From JAXMAO01 sp046350375 (GTDB taxonomy: Bacteria > Planctomycetota > Phycisphaerae > UBA1845 > UTPLA1): a stretch of DNA of 64,000 nucleotides. The stretch spans positions 62,001 through 126,000 of the forward strand of contig JAXMAO010000006.1 in the NCBI GenBank assembly GCA_046350375.1, in the 5' to 3' direction. Of the stretch, positions 16,642 through 25,247 are shown piece after piece; the stretch's first letter is position 1, and every line of letters starts with the position of its first letter. Made by a program: the position numbers and the translations under genes. The notes under the pieces are model-generated. The model was not told the DNA's origin. It saw only the letters and a program-made list of their open reading frames with translations, and made no database searches.

Positions 16642-18555
16642 CTACCGCACCGCGACCTCGACCGGGGGCGAAATCGCCGCACTCACCGCGGCCTCGGGCC
16701 GCTGGAACGGAATGCGAATGGCGACCGTGTCGCCGTTGAGCGATTTCTGGATGGGGAATCCGCACTTGCCGAAGCAGTGGATCATCGCGGCGTTGCTGCC
16801 CAGCACGACCGCGGTGAAGCCCCTCACGCCGCGGCCCAGCGCAATGGTGGTCAGCTGCCGCAGCAGCAGCGTTCCCACGCCGCGACCGTGGTACTCGTCG
16901 GCCACCACGCAGGCCGCCTCGGCCCAGCCGCTCTTCGGGTCGAGCGCGAACATCGACATGCCGATGATCGTCTCGACCTCGCCTTGGCGCAGCGACGCCA
17001 CCAGCGTCATGTCCTGGTCGTAGTCGATCGTGCAGAACTGCTGCAGGCTGCGCTGCGGCAGGAAGTTCTTGATCGCGAAGAAACGCTGGTAGATCGTCTC
17101 CTGGCTGAAGCGATAGAACATGTCGTGCAGCCGCTCCTCGTCGGTCGGCTTGATCGGCCGCAGCAGCACCGTCATGCCGTCCTTCGTGCGCGCGGTGGCC
17201 TCGAACTGCTTGGGGTAGATCGGCGTTCGGAACGGCGGCTCGAGCTGATCGACATGCACGTATTTGCGCTGCTTCGCCTCGGCGAGCAGCCACGGACGGA
17301 ACTTCGGATGCGCCACCGAGATGAGCGCCATGGCGCGCTCGCGGACGTTGCGCCCGTGCAGGTCGGCGATGCCCCACTCGGTCACCACGTAGTGCACGTC
17401 GCCGCGCGTCGTCACCACGCCGGCGCCGTCGTCGAGGCGCGGCACGATCCGCGAGACCGTGCCGTCGCGGGCGGTCGACGGCAGGGCAATGATCGGCTTG
17501 CCGCGCCGCGCGCGGGCCGCGCCGCGGATGAAGTCCACCTGCCCGCCGATGCCGCTGTAGAAGCTGGTGCCGATCGAGTCGGAGCAGACCTGGCCGGTCA
17601 GGTCCACCTCCAGCGCCGTGTTGATCGCGATCATGTCGTCGTGCTGGGCGACGACGAACGGATCGTTGACGTAGTCGACCGCGTACAGCTCGATCATCGG
17701 GTTGTTGTCGACGAAATCGTAGAGCTGCCGCGAGCCCATCGTGAACGACGAGACGATCTTGCCGGGGTGGCGGCGGTTGCGCCGGCCGTTGATGACGCCG
17801 CGCCGCGCCAGCTCGATCACGCCGTCGCTGAACATCTCGGTATGAACGCCCAGGTCGTTGTGGTTTGCCAGGTGCTGCAGCACGGCGTCGGGAATTCCGC
17901 CGATGCCCATCTGCAGCATCGCCCCGTCGGGCACCAGCTCGGCGATGTACCGGGCGATCGCGTCGGTCTCGGAGCGCGGCGGCGGCGGTTTCAGCTCGGG
18001 CAGCTCGTGCTCGCACTCGACGAACGCGTGCACCTGGTCGACGTGCACCAGCGTGTCGCCAAACGTCCGCGGCATGCGCGGGTTGATCTGGCCGATGACG
18101 CACCGCGCCACCTCGATCGCGGCGCGGGCGATGCCCACGTGCGTGCCCAGCGTGCAGTAGCCGTACACGTCCGGCGGCGTCATCGACAGAATCGTCACGT
18201 CGATCGGAATGCGACGCTCGCGCACCAGACGCGGAATCTCGGACAGGAAGACCGGCGTGTAGTCGGCCCGCCCGTCGGCCACCGCCTCGCGCACGTTCGC
18301 GCCGATGAACAGCGCGTTGTGGCGGAACTTGGTCGCGAACTCGGGCCGAACGTAGGGGGCGTCGCCCAGCGTCAGCAGGTGCACGATTTCGTTGTCGCCG
18401 ATCGGCAGCTCGTCGGCGACCAGGTGCGGCACGATGCCGAGCGGCGTCGCCGAGCCGTCGGACAGGTGGATGTGCTCTCCGCGCCGGACGAGCGACAGCG
18501 CCTGCATCGGGGACATCAGCCGATCTTTGCATCGAGCTCGCCAGTCGCGTGACAT
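16642..18555 (-). CDS. Acyl-CoA hydrolase/CoA-transferase fused to a GNAT acetyltransferase
   Basis: 637 residues from the ATG at 18553-18555, with cggag 9 bases upstream. Residues 1-435 are an acetyl-CoA hydrolase/4-hydroxybutyrate CoA-transferase-type domain: GVHTEMFSDG contains the expected catalytic Glu (about 240), MGIGGIPDAVLQHL the glycine loop, and VVTEWGIADLHG the family C-terminal motif. Residues 455-630 are a GNAT fold: VLLRPIKPTDEERLHDMFYR, then HGRGVGTLLLRQL, the acetyl-CoA loop. The same fusion occurs in some bacteria. A protein that moves CoA and may acetylate a partner would act in acyl-CoA or fermentation metabolism, perhaps with acetylation as control (inference). Confidence 0.85.
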   Translation of the reverse strand: MSRDWRARCKDRLMSPMQALSLVRRGEHIHLSDGSATPLGIVPHLVADELPIGDNEIVHLLTLGDAPYVRPEFATKFRHNALFIGANVREAVADGRADYTPVFLSEIPRLVRERRIPIDVTILSMTPPDVYGYCTLGTHVGIARAAIEVARCVIGQINPRMPRTFGDTLVHVDQVHAFVECEHELPELKPPPPRSETDAIARYIAELVPDGAMLQMGIGGIPDAVLQHLANHNDLGVHTEMFSDGVIELARRGVINGRRNRRHPGKIVSSFTMGSRQLYDFVDNNPMIELYAVDYVNDPFVVAQHDDMIAINTALEVDLTGQVCSDSIGTSFYSGIGGQVDFIRGAARARRGKPIIALPSTARDGTVSRIVPRLDDGAGVVTTRGDVHYVVTEWGIADLHGRNVRERAMALISVAHPKFRPWLLAEAKQRKYVHVDQLEPPFRTPIYPKQFEATARTKDGMTVLLRPIKPTDEERLHDMFYRFSQETIYQRFFAIKNFLPQRSLQQFCTIDYDQDMTLVASLRQGEVETIIGMSMFALDPKSGWAEAACVVADEYHGRGVGTLLLRQLTTIALGRGVRGFTAVVLGSNAAMIHCFGKCGFPIQKSLNGDTVAIRIPFQRPEAAVSAAISPPVEVAVR

Positions 18556-18653
18556 CGTCAGGTCTCCGGGTCCGCCGGGGGCTCGATTGCGCCGCTCGCC
18601 GAGCGGCGCCGCGCCCCTGCAACTCATCGTCGGCAAAAGGCGGCAGCCTTATT

Positions 18654-18665
18654 GTGCAATTGCAC
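18654..18665. promoter_or_regulatory. Perfect 12-bp palindrome gtgcaattgcac
   Basis: GTGCAATTGCAC is its own reverse complement and sits in an unusually AT-rich pocket about 100 bases before the start of the CoA-transferase gene. The form is that of a dimeric repressor operator. The regulator is unknown. Confidence 0.4.
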
Positions 18666-18872
18666 CAAAAGATGTTAGCCGCGGCGGGCGAGAAAGTAAG
18701 GGCAGTTTTGGGCGTTGAGCGCGATTCAGCTCGCGCGGATCAAATCGCGTAGAACCTTGCCCGGCTGCACGTTATGAGAATTCGCCGGCGGCGGGATGTG
18801 GCGCGTTGAAGCTGGCCCGTTGACGATCCGGCCGGGGTTCTGTCCGGGCCTTGCGACGGGCCAGATAGACGA

Positions 18873-18900
18873 TTGACAGCCGCGCGGAGGGTCATATAAT
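18873..18900 (+). promoter_or_regulatory. Consensus sigma-70 promoter, TTGACA-16-TATAAT
   Basis: TTGACA at 18873-18878 and TATAAT at 18895-18900, both exact, 16 bases apart; the predicted start is near 18907. This is the strongest promoter visible in the window. It points into the nusA-infB-DUF503-rbfA cluster, so it very likely drives the translation/transcription operon. Confidence 0.75.
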
Positions 18901-18906
18901 GGCGTT

Positions 18907-19300
18907 GCTTCGCCGGCCGCGCGCATTCGTGTAACGAACGTGTGGGCACGAGGTTAGGTGAGACCGCCCGAGGGGCGCGGGAGCCTATTGAGCGCCCGCG
19001 TGTCTCGGCGAGGTGCAGCGACCGCGCCGACGAGGGCGGGACGCTGCCGGCGGAGAGCGAACCGGCGCTCCGGATGACTGTCCGGGGCGAAATGGGAGTG
19101 TCAAGGCCGATGCCGAGCGTGGTGTTGCCAGGTGGTTCGACCGACGCGTTTGCGGCCCGCGGCCGCGGACGGCGGGCGTAGTCGCATGGGCCGCACCGGG
19201 CACGAGCATGGGCTGCATCCGAACGCACCGGGGTTCGGGATGCGTCGCGTGGGGATTGTGCGGATGCGCTAGTCGGCCGCACATCTCGGTCTGCGATGCG
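18907..19300 (+). other. Unassigned transcribed leader between the promoter and nusA
   Basis: About 390 bases follow the consensus promoter without a convincing reading frame. Short inverted repeats occur, such as ccgga/tccgg near 19070. I looked for RNase P, tmRNA and tRNA signatures and found none. It might hold a broken rimP or the nusA start, hidden by the frameshifts that affect this region, or a structured leader. The stretch 18556-18872 upstream holds only the palindrome listed separately. Confidence 0.3.
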
Positions 19301-20783
19301 ACCGCGCCGTGGAGACGGGTCTGATTCATGTGCGGCTCTGGAGTCGCTTTTTGCGCTGGGCCGCAATGATGGTTGCCGCGATGGCGGCGAAATATCTTAT
19401 GCAGCAATGGGCCAACCGAATAATGAGTAGCACTGCAATTGTGCTGATGCGGTCGTCATGGACGTTACGGCAATACCGGAGCAGAAAGCCGTTCCGCGGA
19501 CTCAGCTCGCCAGACGGCTGGCCTGTGCGCGCGCTGCGTTCGCTCAGTGTAGGCATTATTCGTTGATCGGTCGACGCGCTGGCTGTCGATACAATAAAGT
19601 CGCTGCAGGAAGCTGGGATGACCGTGCTATTGCCAAGCAGGTGATATTCAGATCCGCGAGGCTGGCGTGCGCAGGTTTCAGGCGAGTTAACAAAGGCGCG
19701 GCACACGGTCGCGCCGATCTCAGATCGAGGGCGGCATTATCGGTAACGTTTGTTGACCAGTGTTGCGCCTGCCGCAGAGCTACAGACGCTGGTGATGCCC
19801 GTAGCCGCTGGAGCGGATCTGGAAGCGCGCTGATTCTGGAGAAAGGCGCAGGCCGTACTGTGCGGGTGATCATCTGTCGCGGCTCATCCGGACTATCGCC
19901 GGTTGCTCGAGCTGGGCGTCGAGGTTGAGCGGCATCGACGCGCTGCTGCGCGAGCGCCGCGCAGCCGGTCGCAGCAGGCGGTATCGATCGACCAGCGTGG
20001 ATGCGCGTGCAGCGGTGCGCCGTATCGCGAAATATTGCCGAGAACGGGGCGAGAAGATCGATACTGTGCGTGGAACGAGTCGTCGCAGATTCTGATCGGC
20101 AATGCCTCGGTACCGGCTGGAGGTGCAGGACACGGCGCTGTGTTTCGAGCTGGGCCGGGCGACGGTGGTGGTTCCGGAGGATCAGTTGTCGCTGGCGATC
20201 GGCAGTTGGGTGGGCAGAACGTGCGGCTGGCGTGGCGCGGCTGACGGGCTGGGACATCGTGGATATTCTGACTCTGAAGGAGTACAACAAGGGGCTTCGA
20301 ACGTTCTCGCCAGCACGCTGCGAAGCGTGCCGGGCGTGGAGGAAGTGGTCGCCGAGAAGATCACGCTCCTGGGCTCATTAACGTCGACGTGGAAGAGGTC
20401 AGCGCCGAGCCGCTGGTGCAGGACCAAACTGGGCTGATGCCGAGCTGGCGGCCCAGGCCGTGGCCGCGCGCCGAAGAGCGCGGGCGTCCAGAGCGAGATA
20501 AGTCGAGAAGGCGGGGCCGCGGCGCGCTCGGCTGCCGCGGGCGGCGCGCCACCGGCTGATGGCGAGCCGGCGGCGAGCGACGCGGGCGGCGGCACGGGCC
20601 TGCTGGACGGCGAGACGCCGGCGGCGGGGGCGAGCCGGCCCTGGGCAGCGGCCGCGGAGTGCTGGCGGACCTCGTCGGTCGAGTCAACCTGAGCGGGCGG
20701 AACCGGCCGGTCCGGGTGCGTGCGGCAAGAGTTCGAGCCGCGCGCCGGCCGACGGCGGCCAGCGTGCTGCGAGAAAGCGTTGA
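19300..20783 (+). pseudogene. nusA: nusA, transcription elongation factor, disrupted by many frameshifts
   Basis: No single frame is long, but pieces in all three forward frames line up with NusA in order: IAKQVIF near 19.63 kb, RAHPDYRRLLELGVEV near 19.89 kb, WNESSQILIGNA near 20.08 kb, ATVVVPEDQLSLAIG near 20.17 kb, GQNVRLA, then ARLTGWDI and ILTLKEYNKGL near 20.25 kb, and an Ala/Gly-rich tail ending AARKR before the TGA at 20781-20783. NusA binds RNA polymerase in elongation, pausing and antitermination through S1 and KH domains. It is essential in most bacteria and lies before infB as usual. Indels every 50-100 bases suggest poor consensus sequence, not a true pseudogene. Confidence 0.7.
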
Positions 20784-20791
20784 GGTGAGGC

Positions 20792-23543
20792 GTGTCGGAC
20801 ACTCAAGGTACGAGTGCACACCCTGGCGAAGGAGCTTGGTGTCTCCAGCAAGGCCATCATCGAGAAGTGCGCGCTCGAAGGAATCGAGATCAAGAACCAC
20901 ATGCACCAGCTCTCGGCCGGGCTGGAGGCGACCATTCGCGAGTGGTTCACGAGCGAGTGCATGAAGACGTCGGTGGAGGATGCGCAGGTGGACCTCGACC
21001 GGCCCGAACGCGCGCGCCGCCAAGAAGAAGAGGGCCGAAGACGGCCTGGAATCGATCGACGTCGAGGTGGCTGCCACGGCCGTCGCCGAGCCGCCGACTC
21101 CGCTGGGCGCGCCCCTGCTGCGCGCTGGCCTGCCCGGCCGCGGAGATCGCGACTCCGCCTGGTCTGGTGCCGCCGGGCGTTCGATGCTGGCCTGCCGTGG
21201 CCGCCGAGCTGCTCCCGTCGCCGCGCTCTCGCCGGTGCGTCCGGAAGGAGCCGCCGGCCGCGAAACCGAAAGAACTGGCCGCGTTGCCGCGGCCGCCGCC
21301 AGCGTCGCCGCCTGCGCGCCGCCGCCGGAACGCGCGCCGGCTGCCGGTCCACAGAACGTACCTGCCGGGCGCAGTTGCAGGGACCGAAGCTGATCCGCAT
21401 GGATCGCCCGGAATACATCGCCGCCGCGGCCGGCTCCGCGCCCCGGCATTGGCGGCTATGGCACGAACCAGCCGCTCCTCCGCCGACGGCGGGCACCGGC
21501 GCGCGGCTGCACGGGTCGCAGTGAAGGGGAAGAGGAAGCGCGCTCGGCGGACCGGTCCGGCGCTGCGCCGGCGCGCGTCACCGGGCCAATCCGCGGCGAA
21601 CGCAGTCGGACTCGCCGACCGTGGTGGGCGAGATGCTGCGCGAGTGGCGCGATCGCGACCTGATCGAGCGGCGCGAGCGGCTGGACCACGCCAGCGGACG
21701 CGGCATCATGGGGCTGCGGGCCGACGAGACGCAGCGCGGCCGCGCCGGCGAGCCCGGCGCCCGCCAGTCCACGGCCCGCAAGGAGCGCGTGCAACTGACC
21801 GAGCCGATCGTCATCAAGGCGTTCTGTGCCGCGACCGGCATCGCGTTCAATCACGTTTTCCGCAAGCTGCAAGAGATGGGCACGATGGCGGGGATGAACC
21901 AGGCCATCGATGGCGATACGGCGGCGCTGATTGCCCTCGAACACGGCGTGGAGGTCGAGATCGTCAAGCCGCGCTCGGCGCTCGAGCGACTGGCCGACGA
22001 ATTCGCGGCGCGCCCGCGGCCGAAGCTGGGGCCGCGTCCGCCGGTGGTGACGGTGCTGGGGCACGTCGATCACGGCAAGACGAGCCTGCTGGACCGCATC
22101 CGCAAGTCGAACGTGGCGGCCGGCGAGGCGGGCGGCATCACGCAGCACATCGGGGCCTACCAGGTGTCGGTCGAAGGTCGGCACGTGACGTTTCTGGACA
22201 CCCCGGGTCACGAGGCCTTCACGGCGATGCGCGCCCGCGGCGCGCAGGTGACCGACGTGGTGGTGCTGGTGGTCGCGGCCGATGACGGCGTCATGCCGCA
22301 GACGGTCGAGGCGATCAACCACGCCCGGGCGGCCAAGGTGCCGATCGTGGTGGCGCTGAACAAGATCGACCTGCCGCAGGCCGACGACCAGAAGGTGTTC
22401 GGCCAGCTGTCCGAGCATCAGCTGGTCCCGCAGGAGTGGGGCGGCGAGACGGACGTCATCAAGACCAGCGCGACGACCGGCAAGGGGGTCGACGAACTTC
22501 TGCAACACCTGGCAACGCTGACCGACCTGCTGGAGCTGAAGGCCGACGCCACGGTTCCGGCGAGCGGCACGGTGATCGAGGCGCAGCGCAGCGACAAGCA
22601 TGGCATCGTGGCGCGGGTGCTGGTGCAGGAGGGGACGCTCAAGCCGGGGTCGATCATCGCCTGCGGGAACGCCTTCGGGCGGGTCCGGGCGTTGAACGAC
22701 AGCCGCGGGCGGCGGATCAAGGAGGCCGGGCCATCGACGCCGGTCGAGCTGTTCGGCCTGAGCGACGTGCCGGCGGCGGGGGACAAGTTCTTCGAGGTCG
22801 ATTCGCTGGCGACGGCCGAGGGAGTGGCGGACGAGGTGTCGGCCGAGCGGCGGGCGGCGTCGCAGATCAAGATCTCGAAGCCGACGACGCTGGAGAGCGT
22901 GCTGGCGACGACGGCCGAGGGGCGCGTGCCAGACCTGAACGTGATCATCAAGGCCGACGTTCAGGGCTCGGTGGACGTGCTGAAGAAGGCGCTGGGCGAT
23001 CTGCCGTCGAGCGAGGTGAAGCTGAACATTCTGCACGCCGGGGTGGGCAATGTGACCGAGTCGGACATTGCGCTGGCCGAGGCGAGCGACGCGATCATCG
23101 TCGGTTTTCACGTGGTGCCGGACCCGACGATTCAGCGGGCGGCCGACGACCGCGGTGTGGAGATTCGCACGTATCGCATCATCTACGAGCTGAGCGACGA
23201 CATCCGCAAGGCGCTCGAAGGGCTGCTGGAGCCGACGGAGAAGGTCGAGTCGCGCGGCCGGGCCGAGGTGCGCGAGGTGTTCAACATCACCAAGGTCGGG
23301 CGGGTGGCGGGCTGCATGGTGCGCGACGGCATCATCGCCCGCAGCCACCTGGTGCGCGTGCTGCGAGATGGCGTGCCGATCAAGGACAAGGCGTCGCTGG
23401 CCTCGCTGAAGCGGTTCAAGGACGACGCGCGCGAGGTGCGGGCCGGGCTGGAGTGCGGCCTGCGGATCGACGGCTTCGACGACGTGAAGCCCGGCGACGT
23501 GATCGAGGCGTACGAGGTGACCAAGGTCTCGCGCCGGCTGTAG
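20792..23543 (+). CDS. infB: Translation initiation factor IF-2, frameshifted in its 5' third
   Basis: The part from 21621 to 23543 is intact (640 residues): GHVDHGKTS (G1), DTPGHEAF (G3), NKIDLP (G4), then domains II-IV ending EAYEVTKVSRRL. IF-2 is the GTPase that places initiator tRNA on the 30S subunit. Upstream, the usual N-terminal helix bundle is readable from about 20808 (VRVHTLAKELGVSSKAIIEK, ALSAGLE-like QLSAGLEATIREWF), then the linker breaks: KKKRAEDGLESIDVEVAA continues in another frame, PKLIRMDRPEYIAAAAG in a third. At least four indels lie between 20.79 and 21.62 kb. The likely GTG start at 20792 directly follows the nusA stop but is itself out of frame by two bases. Confidence 0.85.
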
Positions 23544-23567
23544 CACCGGCGGAGCGTGCGAGCGGGC

Positions 23568-23849
23568 ATGGTGGTCGGAACACTCTGGCTGGACCTGGCG
23601 ATCGGAGATGCGATGTCGCTGAAGGACAAGCGGCGCGTCGTCCGCAGCCTGAAGGACCGCCTGGCGCACCGCCACAACGTATCGATCGCCGAGACCGACC
23701 GGCAGGACGAGCATCGCCGGGCCGAGCTGGGACTGGCCATGGTGGCCAACGACGCGGCGTTCGTGCGGAGCTGCCTGGACAAGATTGTCGACGAAGTGCG
23801 GGCGACGCGCGGCGTCGGGCTGATTGAATACGCGGTGGAGCTGCTGTAG
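23568..23849 (+). CDS. DUF503 (YlxP-like) family protein
   Basis: 93 residues from ATG 23568; a GTG 12 bases earlier is also possible. MVVGTLWLDLAIGD, SLKDKRRVVRSLKDRL, HNVSIAET and a C-terminal GLIEYAVELL match the DUF503 family, small ferredoxin-like proteins encoded between infB and rbfA in many bacteria. The function is not established; a link with ribosome assembly is inferred from this constant position. The gap to infB is 24 bases, to rbfA 34. Confidence 0.85.
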   Translation: MVVGTLWLDLAIGDAMSLKDKRRVVRSLKDRLAHRHNVSIAETDRQDEHRRAELGLAMVANDAAFVRSCLDKIVDEVRATRGVGLIEYAVELL

Positions 23850-23883
23850 AGCGACGGGCCAGCCCCGGCGCTGGAAGACGACC

Positions 23884-24318
23884 ATGGCATACCGGGCCGA
23901 GCGCATGGCGAGCATCATTCGCGAGGTGGTCAGCGACGCGATCGCCAATCACCTGTCGGACCCGCGCATTTCGCGCTTCACCAGCGTGACGCGGGTCGAC
24001 CTGTCGCCCGACCTGGAGCATGCCGACGTGTCCGTCAGCGTGATGGGCAACGAGCGCGAGGCCCGCACCACCATGCGCGGCCTGGCCAGCGCCCGCGGCG
24101 CGGTGCAGACGCTGGTCGCCAAGCGGCTGGACGTGCGCAAGTGCCCGAGCCTCCGCTTCAAGCTCGACGAAGGCATCAAGAAGGGCGTCGCCATCGTGCA
24201 GGAACTCGATCGGCTGGCGGCCGAGCGGAACGCGCGGCTGTCGCCGGTCGAGGGGCCGGCCGCCGAGCCGGACGGGCCGGATCGGGCCGATTCGCCGCGC
24301 GCCACGGGGAACGCATGA
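23884..24318 (+). CDS. rbfA: Ribosome-binding factor A
   Basis: 144 residues from ATG 23884 (MAYRAERMASIIREVVSD). The KH-like core is visible: DPRISRFTSVTRVDLSPDLEHADVSVSV, TLVAKRLDVRKCPSLRFKLDEG. RbfA binds 16S rRNA near the 5' helix in late 30S maturation. The last 40 residues are an acidic Pro-rich tail. The gene follows infB and DUF503 in the standard order, and its end overlaps the next start by four bases (ATGA). Confidence 0.92.
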   Translation: MAYRAERMASIIREVVSDAIANHLSDPRISRFTSVTRVDLSPDLEHADVSVSVMGNEREARTTMRGLASARGAVQTLVAKRLDVRKCPSLRFKLDEGIKKGVAIVQELDRLAAERNARLSPVEGPAAEPDGPDRADSPRATGNA

Positions 24319-25221
24319 GCAGCAAGGCGGCCGACTACGCCCGGCAGATTCGCCAGCTCTACCAGACGCTGCTGCGCCGCCACGGCAAGCCGAAGCTGCA
24401 TCCGGCGCGCGACGCCACGGACGAGCTGATTCACGCCGTGCTGTGCCGCTGCTCGACCGATGCGCGGGCCTGGTCGGCGCTGGGCAGCCTGCGGCGCGCG
24501 ACCGTGGACCTGAACGATCTGCGGGTCACGCCGGTCAGCGCACTGGCCGAGCTGCTGGGGCCCGATTTTCCGAATGCGACGATGGTGGCGCAGCAGGTTT
24601 CGCGCGTGCTGAACTCGGTCTTCGCGCGGCGCTTCACGCTCGACCTGTCGTTCATCAAGTCGATGAGCCGGCGCGACGCGGAGCGGTTTCTCAACGGGCT
24701 TTCGGGGATCGATCCGCATGACGTGGCGCTGTTCATGGCGCGGTTCTTCAAGATGCATTGCGTGCCGATCGATCCGCGCGGCTACCAATTGCTGCGGCGT
24801 TCGGGGCTGATCGATCCGTCGTGGAGCCACGCCGAGACGCAACTGTTCCTGCGACGGGTGCTGCCGGCGGCGTCCGGCCGGCCGTTCTATCATCTGCTGA
24901 AGCGGCACGCCGCGTCCACGCCGCTGCCCGAGCCGCCGCCGCCTGCTCCGGCCCCGGCCCCGGCGCCGGCAGTCTCGGCGGCCAACGGCGGCGAACCCGC
25001 GGCGGAAAGAGCGGCGCGGCCCGGCAAAGCCGGCCCCGCGGCTGCTCCGCGTCCGGCCGCAGCCGCGTCGGCCAGAAACCGGCGTCGGTCAGCCCTGCAC
25101 CGCACGCGACGACGCATGGCCGGCCGACGGCCCGCACCAGCCCGCGAAAAGGCACGGGCAGTGCGCGGCGCGACACCGCGCGCGCCGTTCCGGCAAGCGC
25201 CGCGCTGCGCCGCGGCGCTAG
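24315..25221 (+). CDS. HhH-GPD (endonuclease III-fold) protein lacking the catalytic Lys; frame uncertain near its end
   Basis: Start MSSKAADYARQIRQL overlaps the rbfA stop. Residues 1-200 resemble the endonuclease III fold: DELIHAVLCRCSTDARAW, the hairpin LNGLSGIDPHDVALFMARF and VPIDPRGYQLLRRSGL, where the Asp matches the glycosylase Asp. The Lys expected in the hairpin (as in LPGVGRKTA) is absent and no Fe-S cysteine cluster follows, so DNA lyase activity is doubtful. A Pro/Ala-rich basic tail comes next. As written the frame runs on into the next gene. A TAG at 25219-25221 in another frame, just before a new start, suggests an indel in the tail. Confidence 0.6.
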
Positions 25222-25247
25222 GCGGCGAAGAGCGCAAAAGGAATGGC

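Noticed and set aside
19100..19145. ggttcgacc as a tRNA T-loop
   Set aside because: The flanking bases do not form the five-pair T stem and no acceptor or anticodon arm is found.
21456..23948. Long minus-strand open frame opposite infB
   Set aside because: The plus strand encodes unmistakable IF-2; the minus product is Arg/His/Leu-rich without domains.
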